Assembly (NCBI RefSeq): GCF_008638365.1
Contig: NZ_VWVU01000041.1
Span: forward strand, 1-35,285
Length of the DNA stretch: 35,285 bases
Reading direction: 5' to 3'
Source: Nocardiopsis quinghaiensis
GTDB taxonomy: Bacteria > Actinomycetota > Actinomycetes > Streptosporangiales > Streptosporangiaceae
The number at the start of each line of letters is the position of its first letter. The first letter of the stretch is position 1. The notes under the pieces are model-generated. The model saw only the letters and a program-made list of their open reading frames with translations. It was not told where the DNA came from and did no database searches. Both the position numbers and the translations under genes were made by a program. Below, piece by piece: positions 17,999 to 25,289 of this stretch.

Positions 17999-18159
17999 GG
18001 CACTCCCCTGCTCCCTGCGTCCGCGCACGGGTGTGCGCGTGAGCCCAATGCCCACGTTCCCACACATATCCCTCGCACACACCCCGGGAGGCGCCGGCCC
18101 CGGACGACGGGGGCGACGGTACCGACCGGTTCACGGGCCCCGCGACCGCCATACGGGGA

Positions 18160-19098
18160 TCACCGTCCGCCGAGGTAGGGATCGGTGGCCCCGCCCGGAC
18201 AGGCCAGTGCCTCGATGTCCCATCCGGCCAGCCCCGCACCCGCCCGGTAGGCGCTCTCCATGAACTCCAGCACGGTCGCCTGCGGGTCGGCCGCCTCGCG
18301 CGCGTCGGCGTAGCGCAGCAGGGCCAGGTGCCCGTCGCCGCTGGGGACCCACTCGGCCTCGGCCGGGCTGAGCGGCCGGCCGGTGAGCCCCTCCGGCTCG
18401 GGCGCGGTGTAGGAGTAGAAGCAGGGTTCGGGGACGTTGTCGTCGCCGAACCAGAACCCGGAGCTGACGACCTCACGCGAGTACGCCTCACGCACCACCT
18501 GGCCCGCCTCCCTCGGCTGCGGAACCGTGTGCGAGGAGAAGCGGGTGACCGCGATATCGAAGGTGTGCCAGAAGTGGTGCACGGGACTGGTCTTGCCGGA
18601 GAAGCCGGCGGCGAACTCCTCCAACACCATGTTGACCTGGCTGAGCACCTGCCAGTAGCGGGTGGCCTGCTCGGGAACGTAGGTGGCGTGTTCGTGGTCC
18701 CGCGCGAACGGGCGGTCGGCGTCGGGCAGGTCGAACGGGTGCGCTCTCGGGATGGTGCCGTCCACGCCCAGGCTGTCCAGCGCGGACTGGAACCGCAGGT
18801 AGAACGAGGCCACGCTGTTGCCCTGGAGCGGGAAGGAGACCGTGCCTCCGTCCAGGGACGAGACGATCAACTGGTGGCGGACGAAGTCGAAGTCCACGGT
18901 GAAGACCGGGTTGCCGTCCGTCATCCCCATGGGGCGTGAGGTGATCCCGCTGCCGGTGAGGTGGAAGGGGACGTGCCACCAGTGGTTGCGGCGCGGACTG
19001 TGGTGCAGGCGCACCTTGCCGACGATCTGCTCGAAGCGGTGCAGGGTCTGCTTGGTGTCCTGCCAGGCGTCGAGGGGGAAGTCCGGGAACAGCTCCAT
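18160..19098 (-). CDS. DUF5996-family protein
   Basis: A 312-residue soluble protein I recognise as DUF5996. Its opening, WQDTKQTLHRFEQIVGKVRL followed by NHWWHVPFHLTGSGI, is characteristic. It has several conserved His/Trp stretches (HHFWHTFDIAVTRFS, SGFWFGDD) that suggest a metal or cofactor site, but no function is known to me. The ATG at 19096-19098 has AAGGAG 10 nt upstream. It follows narJ on the same strand with 58 nt between them, so the two may be co-transcribed. Confidence 0.82.
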   Translation of the reverse strand: MELFPDFPLDAWQDTKQTLHRFEQIVGKVRLHHSPRRNHWWHVPFHLTGSGITSRPMGMTDGNPVFTVDFDFVRHQLIVSSLDGGTVSFPLQGNSVASFYLRFQSALDSLGVDGTIPRAHPFDLPDADRPFARDHEHATYVPEQATRYWQVLSQVNMVLEEFAAGFSGKTSPVHHFWHTFDIAVTRFSSHTVPQPREAGQVVREAYSREVVSSGFWFGDDNVPEPCFYSYTAPEPEGLTGRPLSPAEAEWVPSGDGHLALLRYADAREAADPQATVLEFMESAYRAGAGLAGWDIEALACPGGATDPYLGGR

Positions 19099-19156
19099 GG
19101 TGACGGCTCTCCTTGTCGTACGTGCTGGTGACGGCGGTGTGGACGGACCGCGTCCC

Positions 19157-19885
19157 CTACGGTTCGCCCCCGGGCCGGTCGGAGGCGGCGGTACCGGTCC
19201 GGGCGCCGGAGTCCGTTCCGGCTCTGGTTCCGGGATCCGTGCCGGTCCGCGGCGGGGGGACCTGGAGCCGGTGCACCGGCCCTCCCTCGCCGGGACGTTC
19301 GGGCAGGGTCATCCGGACGGCGTCCAGGACACGCGCGTACGGGGTGCCGTGGTCGCGCAGGGCCTCGCCCAGCAGGTCCAGTCCGGGGCGCAGGCGCAGG
19401 AGCAGCGCCTCTCCCGTGCGGGCGTCGGCGCGGGCGGCGAACTCCAGGACGACCGTCAGGTGGTCGGGCGGTTCGTCCGCGGGCACCGCCCAGCCCGCCT
19501 CGGCGTAGACACGTGCGACCTCGGACGGGACCCGGTCGCACGGAGAGGCGTCGCCGTAGCGGGACAGGCACAGGGACCGCTGGCCGAACACGTCCGCGTA
19601 GTGCTCGCACAACTCCGGCTCGGGCGTGGTGGAGGCGTGTTCGCAGAACTCGCGGAGCGCGGTGCGCACCGCTCCCCAGGGCAGTTCGGCGACCGCCCGG
19701 GCGACCAGCGGCAGGCGTTCGAAGAAGGCCTGGCCGGGATGGCCCAGCAGGACGGAGGCGGCCTGGCGGGTGACCGCGGTCCGGTGGGCCCTGCGGGCGT
19801 CCCGGTCCGCCTCCAGCCATCCGGCGGCGCCGCGCACGCTCCCGCCCGCCGCGTTCTCGTTCGCGCCGTCTGTGGTCGTGCTCAT
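19157..19885 (-). CDS. narJ: Nitrate reductase assembly chaperone NarJ-like
   Basis: A 242-residue protein of the NarJ/TorD-like chaperone family, which inserts the molybdenum cofactor into respiratory nitrate reductase NarG. The helical core (SVLLGHPGQAFFERLPLVAR, then HYADVFGQRSLCLSRYGD) resembles NarJ, which has an equivalent HY.E.FD..RR..LYLTYY block. The C-terminal 35 residues are a Thr/Gly-rich low-complexity tail. The ATG at 19883-19885 has GAGGGGG upstream. No narG, narH or narI lies in the window, so it is an orphan here; service to a different molybdoenzyme is possible. Confidence 0.75.
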   Translation of the reverse strand: MSTTTDGANENAAGGSVRGAAGWLEADRDARRAHRTAVTRQAASVLLGHPGQAFFERLPLVARAVAELPWGAVRTALREFCEHASTTPEPELCEHYADVFGQRSLCLSRYGDASPCDRVPSEVARVYAEAGWAVPADEPPDHLTVVLEFAARADARTGEALLLRLRPGLDLLGEALRDHGTPYARVLDAVRMTLPERPGEGGPVHRLQVPPPRTGTDPGTRAGTDSGARTGTAASDRPGGEP

Positions 19886-20208
19886 GTCCGCCCCCTCACG
19901 CGGTGCGGCTTCCCTGCCGTTGTCACCGCCTCGGTGTCACCATCGGGAAGGAGTCCGCGGGGCGGCCGTCGCCGTCCCGCGGGACCGGGCGGCGTGTGCG
20001 CCCGGGAGTCGCTGTGCGGAGGGGAGGACACACTGGAGGCCAGCGGTCACCGCTTCCACTAACGAATATGCCTCTTCTGCGGCGAATGTCACGTATCCCA
20101 CACCGTCGCGGCCGAGAACGGCCGCATATCAGGAGGGACCCAGGAGGGGCCGGAACCCATGGCGGCGACGGCGGGCGGCCTCGGGGGAGCGTTCGGCGGA
20201 CACGGCTT
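19886..20208. other. Intergenic region with a possible 17-codon ORF at 20159-20212
   Basis: About 320 nt upstream of narJ and past the AviRa-like stop. It should contain the narJ promoter. On the plus strand AGGAGGGACCCAGGAGGGG precedes an ATG at 20159 that opens a Gly/Ala-rich 17-residue frame (MAATAGGLGGAFGGHGF) ending at 20212 and overlapping the convergent methyltransferase stop. The ribosome binding site is good, but so short a frame may be chance. Confidence 0.3.
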
Positions 20209-20952
20209 CTAGTGGGCCGAGTGGACCGAGTGGGCGATGTCGCGTGCGCGGACCAGTACCGCCGCGCGGTTTCCGACCTTCACCCGTTCCAGAGCGCGCA
20301 CGCCCTCCGGCAACGCGATGCGCCGGGTCTTGGCGGTCACCACCACCACGGCGCGCTCGGGCAGCATCCGTCCCAGGGACTCCAGGAATCCCCGCATCGG
20401 GTCCTCGCCCGGAACCGCGCCCGCCCACTGGGTCATCTCGCCATAGGGCACGTCCGTCACCACCAGGTCGGCGTCCACGGACTCCGCCAGGGAGAACACG
20501 TCCGCCACCGCCGAGTCGGAGGGCAGGTCGCCGCCCGTCTCGGCCAGTCCGGCGGCCAGGTCGCGGGCGGCCCCGGCACGCTCCACGAAGGTCACCCGGC
20601 CGAAGTCCCGGGCGGACCGGCGCAGTTCCTCCTCACGCTCCACGAGTCCCTCGGCGGTCAACAGCCGCAGGTTGCGCGCGGCCAGGGCGACCGCGTCGGC
20701 GTCCACGTCCGAGGCGCGCACGTGGGCGAGGTGGTCCCGGTGCAGGAAGCCCAGCACCGTCGCGAGGTATCCGCTGCCGCAGCAGGGGTCCCAGAGGCGT
20801 ACGGCCTCCCGGCCGGTGTGCACCATCGCCCGCTGGAACAGCTCACTGGCCAGTCGTACGGGGAAACCGGGGAAGCCCGGGGCGGAGCGCAGCACGTGCC
20901 CGCTCGCCAACGCCGAATGGTCGGTCCGCTCAACGGCGTACCGGTAGCTCAA
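20209..20952 (-). CDS. AviRa-like 23S rRNA methyltransferase
   Basis: A 247-residue SAM-dependent methyltransferase that closely follows AviRa, the 23S rRNA guanosine methyltransferase giving avilamycin (orthosomycin) resistance. Matching blocks are YRYAVERTDHSALASGHVLR, SAPGFPGFPVRLASELFQRA, the SAM loop LWDPCCGSGYLATVLGFLHR, the acidic ASDVD and the catalytic-type TDVPYGEMTQW. The TTG at 20950-20952 gives the N terminus LSYRYAVER, equal to the AviRa start, and has AGAGG upstream. The longer frame runs into the tRNA-Asp gene. No biosynthetic cluster is visible, so this may be a housekeeping or intrinsic-resistance homologue. Confidence 0.87.
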   Translation of the reverse strand: MSYRYAVERTDHSALASGHVLRSAPGFPGFPVRLASELFQRAMVHTGREAVRLWDPCCGSGYLATVLGFLHRDHLAHVRASDVDADAVALAARNLRLLTAEGLVEREEELRRSARDFGRVTFVERAGAARDLAAGLAETGGDLPSDSAVADVFSLAESVDADLVVTDVPYGEMTQWAGAVPGEDPMRGFLESLGRMLPERAVVVVTAKTRRIALPEGVRALERVKVGNRAAVLVRARDIAHSVHSAH

Positions 20953-21027
20953 CGTACCTCTGCCCTTCCGTACTGGCCGGAGAAAAGCCGAAGGCCCGGT
21001 GCCTGTGGACACCGGGCCTTCCTCATG

Positions 21028-21102
21028 CGGTCCTGACGGGATTTGAACCCGCGGCCTCCACCTTGACAGGGTGGCGAGCACTCCTAACTGCTCCACAGGA
21101 CC
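21028..21102 (-). tRNA. tRNA-Asp (anticodon GTC)
   Basis: A complete 75-nt cloverleaf on the minus strand. The acceptor arms are GGTCCTG and CAGGACC plus discriminator G, the anticodon arm is CCACC-CTGTCAA-GGTGG (anticodon GTC), and the T loop is TTCAAAT. The 3' CCA is not encoded. It ends about 76 nt ahead of the AviRa-like start. Confidence 0.96.
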
Positions 21103-21199
21103 TCGCTGCGGGTACAACTCTAGCGCGACTCCGGAGTACTTCGTACCGGTGGCCGCCTAGAGTGGCCCACAACGTCCCAGAGAAGCGAGAGGAACCGGC

Positions 21200-21616
21200 G
21201 TGAACGAGTCATCGGCCCCCCTGCCGTCGGGACCGGAGAGCACCCGGGTCGACCGCTGGCTGTGGGCCGTGCGCATGACGAAGACGCGCTCGGACGCCGC
21301 CCAGGCCTGCCGTGGCGGACACGTGCGCGTCAACGACCGCCCGGCCAAGCCCGCCACCACCGTCAAGGCCGGCGACAAGGTCCGCGTCCGTCTGCACGGG
21401 GTCACCCGCATGGTCGACGTGAGCCATGTCATCGTGAAGCGCGTGGGAGCACAGGTCGCGGCCCGCTGCTACGTCGACAACACACCCGCCCCGCCGCCGC
21501 AGGCGACCGTGCCCGTCATCAGGCGGGACCGGGGCGCGGGACGGCCGACCAAGCGCGACCGGCGCCTCCTGGACCGGGTCCGCAACGACCTCCACCAGGG
21601 GCCGCCCCCTCCGTAG
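21200..21616 (+). CDS. S4-domain RNA-binding protein, HslR (Hsp15)-like
   Basis: A 138-residue protein with an S4 RNA-binding domain at residues 16-80 (VDRWLWAVRMTKTRSDAAQA, then GHVRVNDRPAKPATTVKAGD) and a basic C-terminal tail (RGAGRPTKRDRRLLDRVRND). This is the layout of HslR/Hsp15, which binds the 50S subunit carrying stalled peptidyl-tRNA. The GTG at 21200 is preceded by GAGAGGA. It is divergent from tRNA-Asp and appears monocistronic. Confidence 0.88.
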   Translation: MNESSAPLPSGPESTRVDRWLWAVRMTKTRSDAAQACRGGHVRVNDRPAKPATTVKAGDKVRVRLHGVTRMVDVSHVIVKRVGAQVAARCYVDNTPAPPPQATVPVIRRDRGAGRPTKRDRRLLDRVRNDLHQGPPPP

Positions 21617-21682
21617 CCCCCGGCGGTGCCGGGCCGTGCTCCGGCGCCCCGCGGCTCCGGTGCCGGGGCCCGGCCGCTCCGG

Positions 21683-22480
21683 TCAGTCCCGTGCGGAGAG
21701 CGGGTGCTCCGCGAGGAAGTCCAGCACCTCGCGCGTGGCCTTGGCCCCGGCCTCGTGCAGGTAGCCGTGGCGCGCCCCGGGCAGGACCAGCAGCCGGGCG
21801 CCGGGGACCCGCTCCGCCAGGAGGGCGGCGTTGCCGACCGGGGTGAGGACGTCGTCCTCACCGTGCACGACCAGGGTCGGCGCCCTGACGGCGGGCAGCA
21901 GATCCCAGCCGTCGTAGCCCGTGCTCGCGCCGAAGTGCAGGCGCTGGGCGCGCAGCGGCCCGCGCGGCAGGACGCGGGTGACCGTGTCGGGGTGGGCGTC
22001 CGCCCACGCGGGGGTGTAGAAGAGCTCGGCGATCATGTCGCGCCCGGCGGCCGTGCTGGCCTGGCGCAGTGCCAGGGTGGACGACCTCGGGCGTTCGACC
22101 TCGTTGCGTCCCCCGGGCGCCGTGGATCCCAGGACCAGCGAGCCGAGGCGTCCGGGCGCCGTGGCCGCGAAGGTCTGGGCGACCTTGCCGCCCATGGAGA
22201 ACCCGTAGACGTGCGTCCGGGTGATCCCCAGCTCGTCCAGGACGGTGAGGGCGTCGCCCACGAACAGTTCGAAGGTGTAGGGCTCGCCGAGGGGCGCCTC
22301 ACTGCCGCCTGTGCCGCGGAAGTCCATCCGCACGACCCTGTGGCGCCGTGCCAGCTCGGTGTGCACCCCGTCCCACATCTCGTGGTCGAGGGACTGCCCG
22401 TTGAGGAGCAGGAGGGGGTCGCCCTCCCCGAGGACGTCGTACCAGATGCGGGTTCCGTCAGGGGCTGTCACATGGCTCAC
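21683..22480 (-). CDS. Alpha/beta-hydrolase fold protein
   Basis: A 265-residue hydrolase. The nucleophile elbow is GFSMGG (Ser95), the probable acid is in VHGEDDVLTP (Asp209/210) and the catalytic His is in PGARHGYLHE (His238). The core resembles 3-oxoadipate enol-lactonase/esterase-like proteins, but the substrate is not determined. Two GTG starts are possible (22480 and 22492); neither has a strong ribosome binding site, and the downstream one begins right at the first strand (VTAPDGTRIWYDV). Monocistronic. Confidence 0.88.
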   Translation of the reverse strand: MSHVTAPDGTRIWYDVLGEGDPLLLLNGQSLDHEMWDGVHTELARRHRVVRMDFRGTGGSEAPLGEPYTFELFVGDALTVLDELGITRTHVYGFSMGGKVAQTFAATAPGRLGSLVLGSTAPGGRNEVERPRSSTLALRQASTAAGRDMIAELFYTPAWADAHPDTVTRVLPRGPLRAQRLHFGASTGYDGWDLLPAVRAPTLVVHGEDDVLTPVGNAALLAERVPGARLLVLPGARHGYLHEAGAKATREVLDFLAEHPLSARD

Positions 22481-22668
22481 GGACCCGGACACTACCCGAA
22501 GAACCACGCATACGACGTGCTCGGTCTCGTCACCCCGGCCGGGCCCGCCCCAGGCCGCCCAGCGCCAGGGGCCACTCGACCGGCCCCTGGCGGTACCGGG
22601 CCGAACGGCTCGCGCGACCACTGGCCCGTGAGGTGGCCGGGCAGGTCCTCCATGGTGGTTGTCAGTGG

Positions 22669-22908
22669 CTACGGTTCTTCGGACGTGCGGACGGAGCCAT
22701 GACGCCGTTGCCGGTACATCCGGACCAGCCATGTCACCTGGATCCCCGCCGCGAGCACGAAGAGCAGAGCCGCCATCACCAGAAGAACGCCGTTCCGGTT
22801 CATGTACGCGGCCGTTCCCGCCAAGGCCATGGCCACCATGGTGAAGGCCGGGCTGATGACCTGCCACCGGGCCATGCGGCCCTGGGGGTCGCTCGCGATG
22901 GTTCTCAC
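22669..22908 (-). CDS. Small membrane protein, hypothetical
   Basis: A 79-residue protein with two predicted membrane helices (VISPAFTMVAMALAGTAAYM and GVLLVMAALLFVLAAGIQV) and a basic C terminus (YRQRRHGS). The GTG at 22906-22908 has GGAAGG upstream. No family is recognised. It is the last chromosomal protein gene before the attachment site. Confidence 0.55.
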   Translation of the reverse strand: MRTIASDPQGRMARWQVISPAFTMVAMALAGTAAYMNRNGVLLVMAALLFVLAAGIQVTWLVRMYRQRRHGSVRTSEEP

Positions 22909-23123
22909 CTGGCCTTCCGTGGTCGCTGCCGGAGTGGCCCGACGCCGGGCTCCCCCGGTAAGAGCACCCGGGCCGAGCGGTTGGCCCGCCTTCCGAGGAA
23001 CAGCGCTCCTGGACGGAAGACGATAACGGACCTACGCGCACGCCTCGCTGGACGGCAGGCGGCGGGCGCTGGGGAAGCCGGGACGCGCTCGGCCGGGCCG
23101 GTCGCTGTCACCGGGAGTGCGAA

Positions 23124-23154
23124 AACGCCCGGAGCCAAAGGGCTTCCGGGCGTT
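23124..23154 (-). terminator. Terminator of the displaced tRNA-Phe gene
   Basis: A hairpin with arms AACGCCCGG and CCGGGCGTT, extended by AGCC/GGCT with one bulged T. It lies about 20 nt past the tRNA-Phe 3' end and is followed on the minus strand by TTTTC. This is the original chromosomal terminator of the tRNA gene. Confidence 0.75.
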
Positions 23155-23172
23155 GGTGCTGCTCTTGGGGAG

Positions 23173-23217
23173 TGGCTAGGGGCGGGGTCGAACCGCCGAC
23201 CTTCCGCTTTTCAGGCG
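23173..23217 (-). other. Attachment site: 3' half of tRNA-Phe (anticodon GAA)
   Basis: Read on the minus strand, this is the second half of a tRNA-Phe: anticodon loop CTGAAAA, 3' anticodon arm GCGGA, variable loop, T arm GGCGG-TTCGACC-CCGCC, 3' acceptor arm CCTAGCC and discriminator A. Upstream of the anticodon loop (higher coordinates) the sequence departs from any tRNA: only CGC pairs and no D arm or 5' acceptor arm exists. Such a half-tRNA is what is left at one end of an element integrated by a tyrosine recombinase into the 3' part of a tRNA gene. Known actinomycete elements pSE211, pMEA100 and pMEA300 use tRNA-Phe. The core is probably these 45 nt or slightly fewer. Confidence 0.85.
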
Positions 23218-23650
23218 ATCACACACACTCCGAGAAAACCGCCTCTGACCTGCTTGTTTGCCTCATTGGAACCAGCCTACCAACAACTTCAGCGCCTATT
23301 CAGCGCAACACCACTCCTGAGCAAGCCCGGCGATCAGCGCCCGGCAAGGTCTCTCACCCGGGGTTGCTGTCGTGCCTGACACCGCCTTTGGCGGCGACCC
23401 TGGCTGGTCTGAATATGAGACAACAGCAGGCAAGAACGCCCCCAACTACAGATCAATTCATCCGATCTTGACCTGAGCCGCCATAAGCAGCCTGCTAAGT
23501 CCTCTTGTGCGTCCTCGCAAAACGTTCACAGCCTGTGGACAATGAAGTGCGATCAACTCCACAAAAAACATCCATGAAGATGGTTCAATTTACACCGCCA
23601 CTCAGGTAAGGTGAGACCTCAATGCTGCCGATTCAAGATGGAGGCTACGG
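23218..23650. other. Gene-free left end of the element
   Basis: About 430 nt without an acceptable gene. An apparent plus-strand frame at 23172-23471 is an artefact of reading the tRNA remnant. A TGTGGACAA 9-mer at 23534-23542 is the complement of the actinomycete DnaA-box consensus TTGTCCACA; one box alone may be chance. The last 60 nt should hold the DUF488 promoter, with TAAGGT near 23606 as a possible -10. Confidence 0.4.
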
Positions 23651-24109
23651 ATGGACACCCCAATATTCGACTGCAACGGAGTGATTGGCGTCGGGTATGA
23701 GGGCCTGGACGCCAACGGCTTCATAGAAAAAGTTCAGGCGGAGCAGGTATCTCTACTCGTTGACGTCCGCCTAAATCCCATTTCACGGAAGCCAGGCTTG
23801 AGCAAGACCAAGCTCTCCGCCAACCTCAAATCAATCAGCGTCGATTACCTACACGCACCCGCCCTTGGCAATCCAAAATGGAATCGCTCCGGATTCGCTG
23901 GCACCGTGGCTGAGCTTCAAGATTCTCGGTCCACATATTCAGATATGCTCGTTTCCCCCGAGGCCATTGAGTGGATCAAGCGGATCGCCAAGGAAGGAGC
24001 CGACAGGACTGTTGCTCTCATGTGCTTCGAGGCGAACGAGGAGCGCTGCCATCGCTATGTGACCCTGCAAGCCATCCGCAGGCAGATGTCGCTACTGGCA
24101 CTCACATAG
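23651..24109 (+). CDS. DUF488 domain protein
   Basis: A 152-residue DUF488 protein. The N-terminal strand GVIGVGYEGLDANGFIEKV, the VDVRLNPISRKPGLSK block (37-52) and the C-terminal MCFEANEERCHRYV (C125, E127, C133, H134, R135) are the conserved marks of this family, whose biochemical role is not settled. The ATG at 23651 has GGAGG upstream. Its codon and base composition is visibly less GC-rich than chromosomal genes here. It ends 8 nt inside the convergent next gene, and the pair sits directly inside the attachment site, so it is probably cargo. A defence or nucleic-acid role is inference only. Confidence 0.85.
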   Translation: MDTPIFDCNGVIGVGYEGLDANGFIEKVQAEQVSLLVDVRLNPISRKPGLSKTKLSANLKSISVDYLHAPALGNPKWNRSGFAGTVAELQDSRSTYSDMLVSPEAIEWIKRIAKEGADRTVALMCFEANEERCHRYVTLQAIRRQMSLLALT

Positions 24110-24956
24110 CCTTGGGATAGTACGTTCCTAGGACTGAGAATGTTTGCTGCCTCTTAGCCTGATTTCCTACGTAGAAGATCGTTTCACGTTCGGCGCCACA
24201 CATTCTCTGAAAAAAGTTATGATAGATAACTTCTTTCAAGTGATCATCGCCAAGTTCACTGAACCTCCTCTGAAGCGCAACCAATTCCCAGTCAAGAATT
24301 CCTTGACGGTGCCCCGCGCATTTGCCTCCCCAGCAGTCGTACTTGTACCAGGCTTTAAACCGGGGTGCCTCAAGAGCCGAACGCGGAACGGTCGATCCAA
24401 GCTCTTGCTGAGATACGTATTGATCGATCTTTCTCTGCTCCTGAGGCGTCCACCCAGGATGCGGCTCTATATCTATACCCTTCACGACCTTCGCCCGAAT
24501 CGCCGCAAGCGATCGAGAGTTTTTTGTGCGCTTCGCTTCAGCGAACATCCTGCACATAGACTCCTCTATATAGTCCGCAATATAAGGATCCCGGGTCTTC
24601 CAGTCCTTAAGGTATCCAGATTTGACTATTGATGGGATAACCGGACGCCAACTCTCGGGGCGCGAATCATGTGAATGCGAAGGCCGCGCTTCAAGGTTGA
24701 TAACTTCGTACTTACGAAAACGGCCGTTGGATTCGAGTTCGCGAAAGTTGATCGGATACAGCCGAATCCAGCCCTGGCTTGCCAAGTCCAACCTGAGCCC
24801 AGCTACACAGACAGTTTCCCCGTAGGTGCTTGATGGCTGAGGAGCTGCTTTGACGGTGATGAGCACCTTCATCCGCTCGGGACGATCGCCAACTGGCTTC
24901 TCAGGGGTCATCGAGAGGTCTGGTGCGAAGAGGGAAGGCGTACGTTCCTGACCCAT
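24102..24956 (-). CDS. Uncharacterised 284-residue protein paired with DUF488
   Basis: I do not recognise a named family. The protein has a polar leader (residues 1-28), then a beta-rich domain opening with MKVLITVKAAPQPSS and continuing GETVCVAGLRLDL and WIRLYPINFREL. Next come RPES, a helical middle, and a possible metal-binding cluster (DCWGGKCAGH: C208, C213, H216). The C terminus FYVGNQAKRQQTFSVLGTYY could be a small nucleic-acid-binding fold. The start at 24956 has GAGAGGAG upstream. Base composition is low in GC, like its neighbour. It is convergent with the DUF488 gene, with an 8-nt overlap of the ends. Function unknown. Confidence 0.8.
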   Translation of the reverse strand: MGQERTPSLFAPDLSMTPEKPVGDRPERMKVLITVKAAPQPSSTYGETVCVAGLRLDLASQGWIRLYPINFRELESNGRFRKYEVINLEARPSHSHDSRPESWRPVIPSIVKSGYLKDWKTRDPYIADYIEESMCRMFAEAKRTKNSRSLAAIRAKVVKGIDIEPHPGWTPQEQRKIDQYVSQQELGSTVPRSALEAPRFKAWYKYDCWGGKCAGHRQGILDWELVALQRRFSELGDDHLKEVIYHNFFQRMCGAERETIFYVGNQAKRQQTFSVLGTYYPKAM

Positions 24957-25108
24957 GCGGGCTCCTCTCTGGAGACTTCACATCCTAATCTGAACGTTCC
25001 CTTCCCAACAGAGCCTGCTGGGCAGTGAAGACCCAGCCACCCGCGAGGTCCCGCTTCACTGGAACCTAGGCGCGGTCACACGGAGCTCTCAGCAATCCAG
25101 ATGTCCCG

Positions 25109-25135
25109 CCCCCTCGCTGGCTAGCCAGTGGGGGG
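25109..25135. repeat. Hairpin in the replication-region spacer
   Basis: A perfect palindrome CTGGCTAGCCAG is flanked by CCCCC and GGGGG, forming a strong stem with a small internal mismatch. It lies about 145 nt past the Replic_Relax stop and could be its terminator or part of a replication site. Confidence 0.45.
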
Positions 25136-25172
25136 CGCTGTGCTCTTCTCTTTTTAGAGAGTAAGGAAACGT

Positions 25173-25289
25173 AGCCTCCGCAGCCTCCGCACGACGTATA
25201 AAAGTGCGTATGACCTCCGGATATAGAGCGGAGGCTGAGCAGAAAGCCCAGCCTCCGCTAGCCTCCGCAGCCTCCGCTCTAGTCTCCGC
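25173..25289. repeat. Iteron-like array of AGCCTCCGC 9-mers
   Basis: Five exact direct copies of AGCCTCCGC are present (25173-25181, 25182-25190, 25250-25258, 25260-25268, 25269-25277), plus one near copy AGTCTCCGC (25281-25289) and one inverted copy (25228-25236). The inverted copy and the copy at 25250 form a 9-bp stem. The spacing between copies is 9-10 nt within each group. The array lies in a gene-free spacer at the 3' side of the Replic_Relax-type gene, with the last copy touching its stop codon. Clustered short direct repeats next to a replication protein suggest initiator binding; this is inferred. Confidence 0.6.

Noticed and set aside
23172..23471. A 99-codon plus-strand frame at the element edge (MARGGVEPPTFRFSG...)
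   Set aside because: It reads through the tRNA-Phe remnant in antisense; the GVEPPTFRFSG string is a common artefact of tRNA-Phe. It has no ribosome binding site.
25173..25289. CRISPR array
   Set aside because: Repeats are only 9 nt with near-zero spacers and no cas genes; they look like iterons.
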